A stretch of DNA of 64,000 nt from Vreelandella stevensii S18214 (lineage in GTDB: Bacteria; Pseudomonadota; Gammaproteobacteria; Pseudomonadales; Halomonadaceae), in contig NZ_AJTS01000015.1 of NCBI RefSeq assembly GCF_000275725.1, forward strand, positions 62,001 through 126,000, written 5' to 3'. The stretch's first letter is position 1. The number at the start of each line of letters is the position of its first letter. This document shows positions 1 to 7,980 of this stretch, in pieces. The notes under the pieces are model-generated. The model was not told the origin of the DNA, ran no database searches, and worked only from the letters and a program-made list of their open reading frames with translations. A program made the translations under genes and the position numbers.

Positions 1-2
1 AC

Positions 3-254
3 TCCTGTAAAGCTGAGTTAAGCAACTTCAGGAGCGTGGCTGCCGCAGAAGCTGCGTTCAATGAAGGCTCTGATGCGGTGGATGCGTTTGAATTTCAGTC
101 GTGTTTTGGCACTTCAGCCGGAGAAGGTCAAGTTGATAAAGATAGTGTTCTAATTGCTCTGGTCGGCGCAGGTACTCAAACCTCTGTGTACCCTAGCAGG
201 GGCGACGCGGAAATATTTGTTCGTGATGGTCAGATCGACGTTGAAGACACCTAA
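3..254 (+). CDS. Type IV pilin-like protein, C-terminal part (cut by window start)
   Basis: The frame is open from the first bases of the window to a stop at 252-254, so this is the 3' end of a longer gene. The visible part is about 83 residues, starts with S-C-K-A-E-L and has a second cysteine in F-Q-S-C. This pair resembles the disulfide-bonded C-terminal domain of type IVa pilins. The next gene downstream has the same pattern (A-C-Q-Q-E-L followed by A-A-C-S) after a clear prepilin leader, so the two are probably tandem pilin-like paralogues. A hairpin terminator follows directly. An internal GTG at 36 is possible as a start but is unlikely, because the upstream frame continues the pilin-like pattern. 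The function (twitching, adhesion or DNA uptake) cannot be settled from this fragment. Confidence 0.6.
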   Translation, partial: SCKAELSNFRSVAAAEAAFNEGSDAVDAFEFQSCFGTSAGEGQVDKDSVLIALVGAGTQTSVYPSRGDAEIFVRDGQIDVEDT

Positions 255-260
255 GCTGTG

Positions 261-286
261 AAAAGCCGCCCACCTGGGCGGCTTTT
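261..286 (+). terminator. Rho-independent terminator after the first pilin-like gene
   Basis: A perfect inverted repeat, AAAAGCCGCCCA / TGGGCGGCTTTT, closes on a two-base loop and ends in a short T run seven bases after the stop codon. It separates the first pilin-like gene from the second. Confidence 0.8.
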
Positions 287-449
287 GCTTTAGGTGACGC
301 GCATGAGAAAACATAAACTTGCTGTTGGCTTCACCCTTGTCGAGCTTCTTATTGTGGTGGCTATTGTCGCTATCTTGGCGGGCGTTAGCCTTCCCGCCTT
401 TTTAGCCTACCTCGGCCGTTCCGCCTTCAGCGCCTGCCAGCAAGAGCTA

Positions 450-457
450 AGAATTTA
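450..457. repeat. Target-site duplication, left copy (8 bp)
   Basis: AGAATTTA lies directly before the left inverted repeat and is repeated exactly at 2005-2012. Eight-base duplications are typical of IS66-family insertion. Confidence 0.92.
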
Positions 458-469
458 GTAACTATTCAG
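458..469. repeat. Left terminal inverted repeat of the IS
   Basis: GTAACTATTCAG is the exact reverse complement of the last 12 bases of the element (1993-2004). Similarity inside the repeats is weak and gapped. Confidence 0.92.
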
Positions 470-550
470 GTGGCTGCGGATGGGATATCGCCAACCACCT
501 GATTTTTCTGGTATAGTGTGCCTAATCCTTCGGCATATCTATGCGGTGAC

Positions 551-2000
551 ATGACCATCAGCGATATCAACGTCGACGAGGCTCTGGAGCGGGTCCGACA
601 GCAGCTCAAGGAAGACCAGACGGTCTCTCCGTCGCTGCGTGCGGCCATCGATGTGCTGATGTTGCTGGTCAAGCTCATGGCCGATCGCCTGGCCACCAGT
701 AGCCGCAACAGCAGCAAGCCACCGTCCCAGGATCCCAATCGCCAGCGCCGCTCGCGCGCCAAAGGCGAGCGGCGCCCCGGCGGACAGCCAGGGCATGAGG
801 GTAAGACGTTGGCGCCGGTGACGGACCCCGACGAGGTGGTCAAGCTCCGTGTCGATCGTCGGCAACTCCCCAAGGGGCGTTCTTACCGCCCGGTCGGCGT
901 CGAAACGCGCCAAGTGCAGGACATCGTAATCCAGGCCGTGGTCACCGAATATCAGGCTGAGGTCCTCGAAGATGATCAGGGGCAACGCTACGTGGCGCCA
1001 TTCCCCGAGGGCGTGACTCGCCCCATCCAGTATGGCCCTCGCCTCAAGGCGCATGTCGTCTATCTCTCCCAGTATCAGCTGTTGCCCTATGCGCGTATCC
1101 GCGAGTTGCTCACCTCGCAGTGCGGCCTGTCGCTGAGCACCGGCACCCTGTTCGCCTTCAACCAGGAGGCCTACCAGCGGGCCGAGGCGTTCGCCGAGTG
1201 GGTGATCCCGGCGCTACGTGAAGCAGCCACCGTCCATGCCGATGAAACCGGAATGCAGGTCGGTGGCAAACGCTACTGGCTACACAGCGCCTCCAACGAG
1301 GCCCTGACCTGGTTGGCCCCGCACCCCAAGCGCGGCCAGGAAGCGATGGACGCCATCGGCGTATTGCCCTTCGTGCGTGGCGTGCTGGTGCATGATCACT
1401 GGAAGCCCTACTACCGCTATCCGGATTGCCGGCACGCGCTCTGTAATGCGCACCACCTTCGGGAGCTGACAGCGGCCTGGGAGAACGATGGCCAGGCATG
1501 GGCCAAGGCCTTGCATGACCTGTTGTTGGAGATGCATCGCGCCGTGGAGGTGGCCGACGGCTGCCTCTCGGCCGATGAGACCCGAGCCTGGCGGCAGCGC
1601 TATCGAGATTGCCTGGCGAAAGGGGACGCCGAGAGCCCCCCGCCGGTGAAACCGCCACCTGGAACGCGAGGCCGGGCCAAGCGCACCAAGTCGCGCAACC
1701 TCCTGGAACGCCTCCAGGCGTACGAGGACGACGTGTTGCGCTTCCTCGACGACCCTGCCGCTCCCTTCACCAACAACCAGGGGGAACGCGATCTGCGAAT
1801 GACCAAGGTCCAGCAGAAAATCTCGGGCTGTTTCCGCTCCTGGGAGGGGGCGGAGATTCTTCTGCCGGATGCGCAGCTTCCTCTCGACCGCCGTCAAGCA
1901 AGGGGTGGCGGCGCATACCGCACTGGAGCAACTGTTTGCGGGTGATGTGCCAGCCTTCATGCAGCAAGAAGCCCCGACTCAGCCAACCGGTGCTGAATAG
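551..2000 (+). pseudogene. IS66-family transposase (DDE type), frameshifted near the C-terminus
   Basis: The N-terminal half has the family's S-S-K-P-P-S-Q-D-P segment and a basic, glycine-rich stretch. The catalytic core has the expected acidic residues in V-H-A-D-E-T-G, L-V-H-D-H-W and N-N-Q-G-E-R-D-L-R, followed by [12 protein letters not shown]. After W-E-G-A-E-I (codon at 1856-1858) frame 0 turns into an unrelated tail that stops at 1945. The adjacent frame gives the normal ending, [15 protein letters not shown], and continues to a TAG at 1998-2000 inside the right inverted repeat. One extra base at about 1857-1859 explains this. ATG 551 is preferred as start because family similarity begins there; GTG 518 is an alternative. 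Inactivation is more likely than programmed frameshifting, but that is not proven. Confidence 0.82.
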
Positions 2001-2004
2001 TTAC
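1993..2004. repeat. Right terminal inverted repeat of the IS
   Basis: CTGAATAGTTAC is the perfect complement of the left end. The TAG stop of the restored transposase frame (1998-2000) lies within it. Confidence 0.92.
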
Positions 2005-2012
2005 AGAATTTA
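2005..2012. repeat. Target-site duplication, right copy (8 bp)
   Basis: AGAATTTA directly follows the right end of the element and matches 450-457 exactly. The pilin-like reading frame resumes after it. Confidence 0.92.
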
Positions 2013-2361
2013 TAAAACTCGCGTATTGGCAACGGAACACCTGGATGATGCCCTTGAACCATACCGCTTCGCAGCCTGCTCCGTAGGTGAAAGCAACCAA
2101 CCTACCCAGTTAGCCGTTGCTAATGCTTTACGCGGCGTATTCGATGGCGATGCCACTTCTCTGGTGCTGAATACCCAGCGTCCAAACGTTCAGGCTCGCA
2201 TAACGAGCCAAGGCATGGTCGAGCGCGTCGTCACACCTTGATCATGAAGGTGCGTTACCAAGCTGGCTCTTCATACAAGTTCGCGAACTTTACACACTCC
2301 CTGCGTAATTCCCGCCTACACTCATGGCTTCTTCAGGTAACGTCAATATCGGGAGCCAACC

Positions 2362-2841
2362 ATGAAACCACTTTCTCTAGCAGTGCTCCTTGGCACGCTA
2401 TGCTGGCACGGCCTGGCGAGTGCTCAACCTGCACATGCCCCCGCCCATGGCGCCCGTGGCCACCAGGAGCAGCAGGCGGGCCAGAATGGTCGTGAGCATC
2501 GCCATGAATATCAGCGGGAGCATCGCCATGAATATCGCCGTGATCGTGAGCAGCGCTCGGAGCGCTATATCGATCTGCCGCGTATCAACGAGCGGGAGCT
2601 GCTTGGCCTGCTGCGCCAATACGAAGCCCCCCGCGCCGAGCCGCTGCCGCCCGGCATACAGCGCCGCCTGGAGCGGGGCAAGCCGCTACCGCCGGGGATT
2701 GCCAAGCGCTTCGATGGCCCCATTGCACAGCAGCTGCCACGCTACCCGGGCTATGAGTGGGAGCGCGTCGGGGCAGATGTGGTGCTCATCGAAGCCGCTA
2801 CGCGGGTGGTCGTCGATGTATTGGTAGACGCCCTACGTTAA
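2362..2841 (+). CDS. CigR/RcnB-like exported protein
   Basis: This 159-residue protein has a typical signal peptide (K at position 3, hydrophobic core, A-S-A-Q cleavage region at about residue 21). A His/Gln/Arg-rich low-complexity segment follows at about 25-65. It contains two copies of the octamer E-H-R-H-E-Y-(Q/R)-R, encoded by a 24-bp DNA repeat. The C-terminal part has L-P-P-G-I repeated twice with an R/K-rich linker, then Y-P-G-Y-E-W-E-R-V-G-A-D-V-V-L-I. That ending resembles the CigR anti-virulence-regulator family and the RcnB fold. The protein is probably periplasmic. The His-rich stretch could bind metal, but that is inference. It stands alone with about 120 bp of upstream DNA. Confidence 0.65.
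   Translation: MKPLSLAVLLGTLCWHGLASAQPAHAPAHGARGHQEQQAGQNGREHRHEYQREHRHEYRRDREQRSERYIDLPRINERELLGLLRQYEAPRAEPLPPGIQRRLERGKPLPPGIAKRFDGPIAQQLPRYPGYEWERVGADVVLIEAATRVVVDVLVDALR
2494..2541 (+). repeat. Two-copy 24-bp tandem repeat within the CigR-like gene
   Basis: The first 19 bases of each 24-bp unit, GAGCATCGCCATGAATATC, are identical and the last five differ. The repeat encodes the histidine-rich octamer twice, so copy number can change without breaking the frame. Confidence 0.85.
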
Positions 2842-2979
2842 ATACATGCCCTTTCGCCAGTGCTGTCGGTAGCGCCTTGGGCTGTCATGGTAATGCCATC
2901 GGCTAACGCTTATGCTGATTTATTCATTATTAATTCACCCATTGTCACTCATCCATTGTTAGTTAGAAGAGGCAACTTG

Positions 2980-3792
2980 ATGGCAGCGTATACCCTGGAA
3001 GCGCGCCTGGCGCTGGCAATCACCATCGCCGAAGAGGCGGGGCAGATGATCCGCGAGGCGCGTGAGCAGCAGAACTTCGCCCAACGCTTGAAAGAGGGCG
3101 TTGAGCTGGTCACCGATGTGGATGTCGCCGTCGACCAGCGAATCAGTCAGCGGCTGGAAGAGCATTTTCCCGGTGAGGCTCGGCTGAGCGAAGAGCTGAG
3201 CCCTGAACAGGCGCTCTCCCATCCCGCCGAACAGCTATGGGTCGTGGACCCTATCGATGGCACGGTGAACTTTGCCCAGGGCCAGCGTCATGTGGCGGTG
3301 TCCATTGGCTGGATCGAGCAGGGCGTGGGCAAGATAGGTGTCGTTCATGCACCGTTCCTGAATGAGACCTTCAGCGCAGCCCAGGGGCTGGGGGCTTACT
3401 GCAACCAGCGGCGTATTCAGCCCAGCGGTGCCGAATCGCTGGCCAGCACGCTGGTGGCTACCGGGTTTCCCTACGACAAGCAGGCCCGCAAGGCCCTGCT
3501 GCCACGGCTCGAAGCCGTCCTGACCCACTGCCAGGACATCCGACGCAACGGTGCCGCGGCGCTGGATATCTGCGACATTGCCTGTGGGCGCCTGGATGCC
3601 TATTACGAAAGCGTATCCCCCTGGGATTTTGTGGCAGGCTGGGTGATCGCCCGGGAAGCCGGGGCGCGCGTGGGGCATTTGGTCGAGGTGCCGGAAGGCA
3701 TTCCTGCCGACCTTTTCCCAGAGCAGCTGTTGGTAACCGCCCCCGGCGTGTACGATGCCATGGCGACGCTGCTGGCAAACGCGGATCGCTAG
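2980..3792 (+). CDS. Inositol monophosphatase family protein
   Basis: This 270-residue protein belongs to the Mg2+-dependent, Li+-sensitive phosphatase family (SuhB/CysQ/IMPase). It has the metal-binding W-V-V-D-P-I-D-G-T-V-N-F motif near residue 90, the upstream E-E-L-S glutamate pair, and the C-terminal W-D-F-V-A-G motif near residue 210. ATG 2980 is chosen because it follows AGAAGAGG and starts where family similarity starts; a longer frame from 2860 has no support. The exact substrate (inositol phosphate, PAP or another sugar phosphate) cannot be told from the sequence. There is no operon partner; a tRNA gene follows. Confidence 0.85.
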   Translation: MAAYTLEARLALAITIAEEAGQMIREAREQQNFAQRLKEGVELVTDVDVAVDQRISQRLEEHFPGEARLSEELSPEQALSHPAEQLWVVDPIDGTVNFAQGQRHVAVSIGWIEQGVGKIGVVHAPFLNETFSAAQGLGAYCNQRRIQPSGAESLASTLVATGFPYDKQARKALLPRLEAVLTHCQDIRRNGAAALDICDIACGRLDAYYESVSPWDFVAGWVIAREAGARVGHLVEVPEGIPADLFPEQLLVTAPGVYDAMATLLANADR

Positions 3793-3852
3793 CCTGATGG
3801 GTGCTTTTCAGCCCAGTACGGCAAGCATTTGAAAAGAAAGCGCAAAAAGGGC

Positions 3853-3881
3853 TTTTCATTTGGCTAATAAAGCGCTAGTAT
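3853..3881 (+). promoter_or_regulatory. Possible promoter of tRNA-Pro(GGG)
   Basis: TTTTCA and TAGTAT are spaced by 17 bp, followed by a GC-rich stretch before the tRNA at 3915. Each box matches consensus at four of six bases, so the call is tentative. Confidence 0.35.
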
Positions 3882-3914
3882 ACGCACCGTCCTGAAGCGA
3901 AAGCCAACGGGCAT

Positions 3915-3991
3915 CGGAGTGTGGCGCAGCTTGGTAGCGCGTTGCAATGGGGTTGCAAAGGTCGCAGGTTCGAATCCTGTCACTCCGACCA
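3915..3991 (+). tRNA. tRNA-Pro (anticodon GGG)
   Basis: This is a 77-base cloverleaf. The acceptor arm is CGGAGTG/CACTCCG with encoded CCA. The D-arm contains GCGCAGCTTGGTAGCGC. The anticodon stem TTGCA/TGCAA closes loop ATGGGGT, giving anticodon GGG. The T-arm contains GGTTCGAATCC. It reads CCC and CCU proline codons. A hairpin terminator follows. A second tRNA-Pro (TGG) lies at 29416. Confidence 0.97.
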
Positions 3992-3997
3992 ATATCG

Positions 3998-4030
3998 AAA
4001 AGCCGCTGCATTTATTGCAGCGGCTTTTTT
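3998..4030 (+). terminator. Terminator of tRNA-Pro(GGG)
   Basis: A strong stem, AAAAGCCGCTGCA with TGCAGCGGCTTTT, is followed by a T run immediately downstream of the tRNA. Confidence 0.88.
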
Positions 4031-4160
4031 CGTTGGCTCATGTTGGTGTCTCTTGATATACGTCAAGTTTTGAACGGTGGAAATCATTCTGTGCAGCCAG
4101 GTACGGTATGCTCTTGGGCAGGTGGAAGGTCTACTCAAGCGCATCGATCAGGAGGCAGGG

Positions 4161-6872
4161 ATGAGTCGCACAGGCAAGCAGGCTGCAACGCCCGAGGCAT
4201 GGCATGGGCTATCGGTAGACGAAGCGTTGGCGCAACAGTCGGCGACCCGCGAAGGTCTGAGCCGCGAAGAAGCAGAGGCGCGTTTGGCTCAGTATGGTGA
4301 AAACCGCCTGGAGCAGGCCCAAGGGCGCCCCTGGTACAAGCGGCTGCTGGCGCAGTTTGCCAATATTCTGATGCTGATTCTGGTGGTCGCGGCGGTGGCC
4401 AGCTTTCTGCTGGGCCACGTGATTGATGCGGCCGCCATCGTAGGCGTGGTGTTGATCATTGCCTTGATCGGCTTTTTCCAGGAAGGCAAGGCCGAGCAGG
4501 CGCTGGACAGTATTCGCAACATGCTCTCTCCCCGGGCAAACGTGCTGCGCGATGGCCAGCGCACCACGGTGCCCGCCGAAGCGCTGGTGCCCGGGGATAT
4601 CGTGCTGTTCGAGAGCGGGGATCGCGTGCCTGCGGATGTTCGGTTGCTGGAAGTACGGCGCTTGAAAACCGATGAGGCTGCCCTGACCGGTGAATCGGTA
4701 CCCGTCGATAAGCAGCCCGAACCGCTGGCCCGCGATACCGAGCTGGCCGAGCGTTCGAACATGGCGTTTGCCAGCACGCTGGTCGTGCAGGGGAATGCCC
4801 GGGGCCTGGTGGTGGCGACCGGAGGGCGCTCGGAAATTGGCAAGATTTCCGAATTGCTGCGCAGTGTCGAGCAGATCAAGACGCCATTGCTACAGCAGTT
4901 GGATAGAGCTGGCCGAGTACTGGCGGTGTTTATCCTGCTGGCCGCTGGGATCACGGCGCTGCTGGGTACCTGGCTGCATCAGCAGCCCTTGGGTGAGATG
5001 TTCATGGCGGCCGTGGGCCTGGCGGTAGCGGCCATTCCCGAGGGCCTGCCTGCGATTGTAACCATTGGCCTGGCGCTGGGCGTTCAGCGCATGGCCAGGC
5101 GGCGGGCCATTATCCGGCGGCTGCCCGCCGTGGAAACGCTGGGTTCGATTTCCACCATTTTCTCCGATAAGACCGGCACTCTGACCCGTAATGAGATGAC
5201 TGCCCAGGCAATCTGGCTGCAGGATGCCCGTTTCACGCTCGAGGGTATCGGCTTTGCCTCGCATGGCAAGCTATGCCGGGAAGGAGCGGCCGCCGAGGAG
5301 CAGTGCAATGGACGGGCCCATGAGCCTGCCTTGCAGCGTTGCCTGTTGGCCAGTGTGCTGTGCAACGATGCCGAGTTGCACCAGGAAGATGAACGCTATC
5401 GAATCTTTGGCGACCCCACCGAAGGGGCGCTGGTGGTGGCCGCCGAGAAAGCGGGGATTGACCACCTGGCGTTGCGCCAGCAGTACCCGCGTCTCGATGC
5501 GATTCCTTTTGAGTCAGAGCACAAGTACATGGCCACGCTGCATGACCTTGAGGGTGGGCGGCGGCTGCTGGTCAAGGGCGCGCCGGATCGCATTATCGAA
5601 ATGAGCAGCCATGTGATCACCGATGAAGGCGAGGCCCCGCTGGTGGCCAGCGAGTGGGAGGCGCATATCGAAGCGCTGTCCTCGAAAGGCTTGCGGGTGC
5701 TGGCGATTGCCGAGAAGGCAATGGAAGAAGACGCTGAGCTCGACCACCCTCACGTGCAGTCGGGGTTGCGCCTGCTGGGGTTGATAGGGCTGTTGGACCC
5801 GCCCCGTGAAGAGGCCATCGAGGCGGTGAAACGCTGCCAGCGCGCCGGTATTCGCCCGGTGATGATCACCGGAGACCATGCTGCCACCGCCTTGGCCATT
5901 GCCCGGCAGTTGGGATTTCAGCACACCGAACGGGCCTTGACCGGGCGTGAAATGGAGGCCATGTCGGATGAGCAGCTCGAAGCGATCATTCTGGAGGTGG
6001 ATGTGTTTGCTCGGGCGTCACCAGAGCACAAGCTGCGGTTGGTCAAGGCCATGCAGGCGCGTGGAGGCGTGTGTGCCATGACGGGTGATGGGGTCAACGA
6101 TGGCCCGGCGCTCAAGCGGGCAGATGTGGGTGTCGCCATGGGCATTCAAGGAACGGAAGCGGCCAAGGATGCCTCGCAAATGGTGCTGGCCGATGACAAT
6201 TTCGCCACCATCGTCCACGCCATCGAAGAGGGGCGTAAGGTTTACGACAACATTCGCAAGACGATTACCTTCATCCTGCCTACCAACGGTGCCCAAGGGC
6301 TGGCCATCATGCTGGCCGTGCTGGCGGGCACGAGCCTGCCGGTGACTCCGCTGCAGGCGCTGTGGGTGAACATGGTAGTGGCCATTACGCTGGGCCTGGC
6401 GCTGGCATTCGAATCCGGTGAGAAGGACCTGATGCAGCGACCGCCCCGGGACCCCAAAGCGCCGCTGCTGGATCTCTTTTTGCTTTGGCGGGTGGTGTTC
6501 GTATCGCTACTGCTGCTGATTGGCGTATTCGGCATGTTCAACTGGATTCTGGGGCAGGGGGGTAGCGAAGCGCTGGCTCGCACGGGGGCGGTCAACATGC
6601 TGGTGGCGGGCAGTGCCGCTTACCTGATCAACAGCCGCTACTTGCTCAACAGCACGCTGACCTGGAAAGGCGTGTTTGGCAGTCGGCCGGTGTGGCTTGC
6701 CATCGGGTTGGTCCTGCTGCTGCAACTGGGGTTCACCTATTTACCCTTCATGCAGTTCGTGCTGGTCAGCGAGGGGCTGGCTGCTCACCACTGGCTTGCC
6801 ATCCTGGCGGGGAGCGTGGCCGTGTATGGCGTGGTCGAGGTGGAGAAAAGTATCCTTCGCCGGAGGAGTTGA
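4161..6872 (+). CDS. P2-type cation-transporting ATPase
   Basis: This is a 903-residue ion pump. The actuator-domain T-G-E-S lies near 176, P-E-G-L-P in membrane helix 4 near 293, the phosphorylation site D-K-T-G-T-L-T at Asp336, and the hinge motif T-G-D-G-V-N-D-G-P near 640. An N-terminal cation-ATPase domain and C-terminal helices 5-10 complete the fold of the SERCA/PMR1-like P2 group. Helix 6 reads [11 protein letters not shown] and lacks the Asp-Gly that binds Ca2+ in SERCA. Helix 5 (P-T-N-G-A-Q-G) lacks the usual glutamate. The transported ion is therefore uncertain, and annotation as a Ca2+ pump would be unsafe. ATG 4161 follows AGGAGGCAGGG; the frame extends to 4077, but that part is not conserved-looking. 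Confidence 0.88.
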   Translation: MSRTGKQAATPEAWHGLSVDEALAQQSATREGLSREEAEARLAQYGENRLEQAQGRPWYKRLLAQFANILMLILVVAAVASFLLGHVIDAAAIVGVVLIIALIGFFQEGKAEQALDSIRNMLSPRANVLRDGQRTTVPAEALVPGDIVLFESGDRVPADVRLLEVRRLKTDEAALTGESVPVDKQPEPLARDTELAERSNMAFASTLVVQGNARGLVVATGGRSEIGKISELLRSVEQIKTPLLQQLDRAGRVLAVFILLAAGITALLGTWLHQQPLGEMFMAAVGLAVAAIPEGLPAIVTIGLALGVQRMARRRAIIRRLPAVETLGSISTIFSDKTGTLTRNEMTAQAIWLQDARFTLEGIGFASHGKLCREGAAAEEQCNGRAHEPALQRCLLASVLCNDAELHQEDERYRIFGDPTEGALVVAAEKAGIDHLALRQQYPRLDAIPFESEHKYMATLHDLEGGRRLLVKGAPDRIIEMSSHVITDEGEAPLVASEWEAHIEALSSKGLRVLAIAEKAMEEDAELDHPHVQSGLRLLGLIGLLDPPREEAIEAVKRCQRAGIRPVMITGDHAATALAIARQLGFQHTERALTGREMEAMSDEQLEAIILEVDVFARASPEHKLRLVKAMQARGGVCAMTGDGVNDGPALKRADVGVAMGIQGTEAAKDASQMVLADDNFATIVHAIEEGRKVYDNIRKTITFILPTNGAQGLAIMLAVLAGTSLPVTPLQALWVNMVVAITLGLALAFESGEKDLMQRPPRDPKAPLLDLFLLWRVVFVSLLLLIGVFGMFNWILGQGGSEALARTGAVNMLVAGSAAYLINSRYLLNSTLTWKGVFGSRPVWLAIGLVLLLQLGFTYLPFMQFVLVSEGLAAHHWLAILAGSVAVYGVVEVEKSILRRRS

Positions 6873-6925
6873 GTACTGCCGCTTGCCAAGGGCAGGCGGC
6901 AGAAACGTTAGCGCGACGTGGGTGC

Positions 6926-7129
6926 TTAGTTGCCCTGGGCTTTGTGGTCGGCAAGTGCCGCTGCTACGGCCTCTTGCCACTGCCCTTCGGTAATGCCCCA
7001 GTGGTCGGCCTGCTCCTTGTCAGGATTGCCAGCCGCTGCTGCATTCAGCTCTTCCGGGGAGTAGCTTTCAAAACAGTGCTTGGCAAACGCCTTGGCCTTG
7101 CCATCGCTCAGTTGATTGATCATTTCCAT
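6926..7129 (-). CDS. Small acidic protein of unknown function
   Basis: This is a 67-residue protein of mixed helical composition with no signal peptide or membrane segment. An AAAGGAGCG ribosome-binding site sits at good spacing before ATG 7129, which supports it as a real gene. Its sequence (H-C-F-E-S-Y-S-P-E-E-L followed by H-W-G-I-T-E-G-Q-W) suggests a folded domain rather than random translation. I do not recognise the family. It lies between the P-type ATPase and a TauE-type exporter and is probably transcribed alone or ahead of nothing obvious. Confidence 0.65.
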   Translation of the reverse strand: MEMINQLSDGKAKAFAKHCFESYSPEELNAAAAGNPDKEQADHWGITEGQWQEAVAAALADHKAQGN

Positions 7130-7218
7130 GGGTCGCTCCTTTCCCTGGTGCTGAAGTAAGAGGTAATAAGTACCTGATGCCGAGCGCAGCCCGGCAGCAG
7201 ACAGCCGTCAGTATAGCC

Positions 7219-7947
7219 TCAGGCCATCAATGCATCCACGACGATCTTGACGGCAATCGTGGCCAGCAGGCACATGATGAGCCTGTCGAACCAGCGATGG
7301 GGCAGGCGTTTGCCCAGCCGGGCGCCCAGCGGCATGGCCGCCAGAATGACCAGCAGGGCCGCCAGACTGTACAGCGAGCGCTCCCAGGTGAGAATCCCCG
7401 CGCTGAGCAGGGCCGGAATCTGCACCAGGGTGATCGCCACGAAGAACACCGATATCGAGCCGATGAACACCGGGCGCTCCAGACGCATCGCGTTCAGAAA
7501 GGTCACCGACGCCGGGGCGGACATGCCCGCCGCGCCTTGCAGCACGCCTGCCACCAGCCCCACCGGCAACACGATGCGCTGGGCCAGCGGGAAAGGCAGT
7601 GTGAAGCTGCGGTTGGCCAGCTTGATGGCCAGATAGAGCACGATGGCCGCCGCCACGCCCAGCGATAGCAGCGTGGGCGACAGCACTACCAGCCCCCAGG
7701 TGCCGATCACGATGCCCAGCCCGCCGGAGAGGCCGAACCAGAGCAGGAAGCGATGCGGCAGCAGGTGGTGGCGGTACTGCCAGACCTGTAGGGCATTGCT
7801 GAACAGGTTCGGCGCCACCAGCACGGCAATGGCCAGTTTGACGTCGTACAGCATGGTCAGCACGGGAATGACGATGACCGGTACGCCAGAGCCGATGGCA
7901 CCCTTGATGATTCCCGCGGCCATCAGCGTCAGAAAGGCAACGATCAT
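7219..7947 (-). CDS. TauE/SafE (TSUP) family membrane exporter
   Basis: This 242-residue protein is almost wholly hydrophobic, with about eight membrane segments. The N-terminal half has the family pattern G-x-I-K-G-x-x-G-x-G near residue 13-22 and P near 26. The internal repeat at G-A-A-G-M-S-A-P (about 140) matches the second half of the TSUP fold. Family members move sulfite, sulfoacetate or other organosulfur and C2 compounds across the inner membrane. The substrate here cannot be told. It begins 33 bp past the end of ppnN on the same strand and may be co-transcribed with it. Confidence 0.85.
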   Translation of the reverse strand: MIVAFLTLMAAGIIKGAIGSGVPVIVIPVLTMLYDVKLAIAVLVAPNLFSNALQVWQYRHHLLPHRFLLWFGLSGGLGIVIGTWGLVVLSPTLLSLGVAAAIVLYLAIKLANRSFTLPFPLAQRIVLPVGLVAGVLQGAAGMSAPASVTFLNAMRLERPVFIGSISVFFVAITLVQIPALLSAGILTWERSLYSLAALLVILAAMPLGARLGKRLPHRWFDRLIMCLLATIAVKIVVDALMA

Positions 7948-7980
7948 GCGGCGTTACTCAGATTACTTGAGTACATGGGC

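Larger units (their letters stand above)
458..2004 (+). mobile_element. IS66-family insertion sequence (ISBst12-like, single transposase gene)
   Basis: The element is 1,547 bp long. Its ends are perfect 12-bp inverted repeats (GTAACTATTCAG at the left, CTGAATAGTTAC at the right), starting with GTAA as is common in the IS66 family. It is flanked by an exact 8-bp duplication. It carries one rightward transposase reading frame and no tnpA or tnpB, which fits the ISBst12 subgroup. It sits inside a prepilin-like gene in the same orientation. The transposase is frameshifted near its C-terminus, so this copy may be unable to move by itself. Subgroup assignment comes from gene content and protein motifs, not from a database match. 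Confidence 0.9.
303..2241 (+). pseudogene. Type IV prepilin-like gene interrupted by an IS66-family element
   Basis: The 5' piece (303-457) encodes a prepilin leader and hydrophobic helix: a short basic leader, then the G/F cleavage site, F-T-L-V-E-L-L with Glu at mature position 5, then V-V-A-I-V-A-I-L-A-G-V. The reading frame runs into the insertion at 458. The 3' piece resumes at 2013. Removing the element (458-2004) and one target copy (2005-2012) restores one uninterrupted frame of 127 codons plus stop, ending at 2241. Two cysteines (A-C-Q-Q-E-L and A-A-C-S) match the arrangement in the preceding pilin-like gene. As it stands, translation ends inside the element's left end, so only the membrane helix could be made. 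The gene is therefore inactive, and the insertion looks recent because the repeats are perfect. Confidence 0.85.

Noticed and set aside
1609-2241. A 210-codon frame joining transposase tail and pilin sequence, read as a single protein
   Set aside because: It is an accidental join: the first part is out of frame with the transposase and the last part is the 3' piece of the split pilin gene.
3915-4160. tRNA-Pro(GGG) as an attachment site for an integrated element
   Set aside because: No integrase gene and no repeat of the tRNA 3' end was seen downstream; the following gene is an ordinary ATPase.
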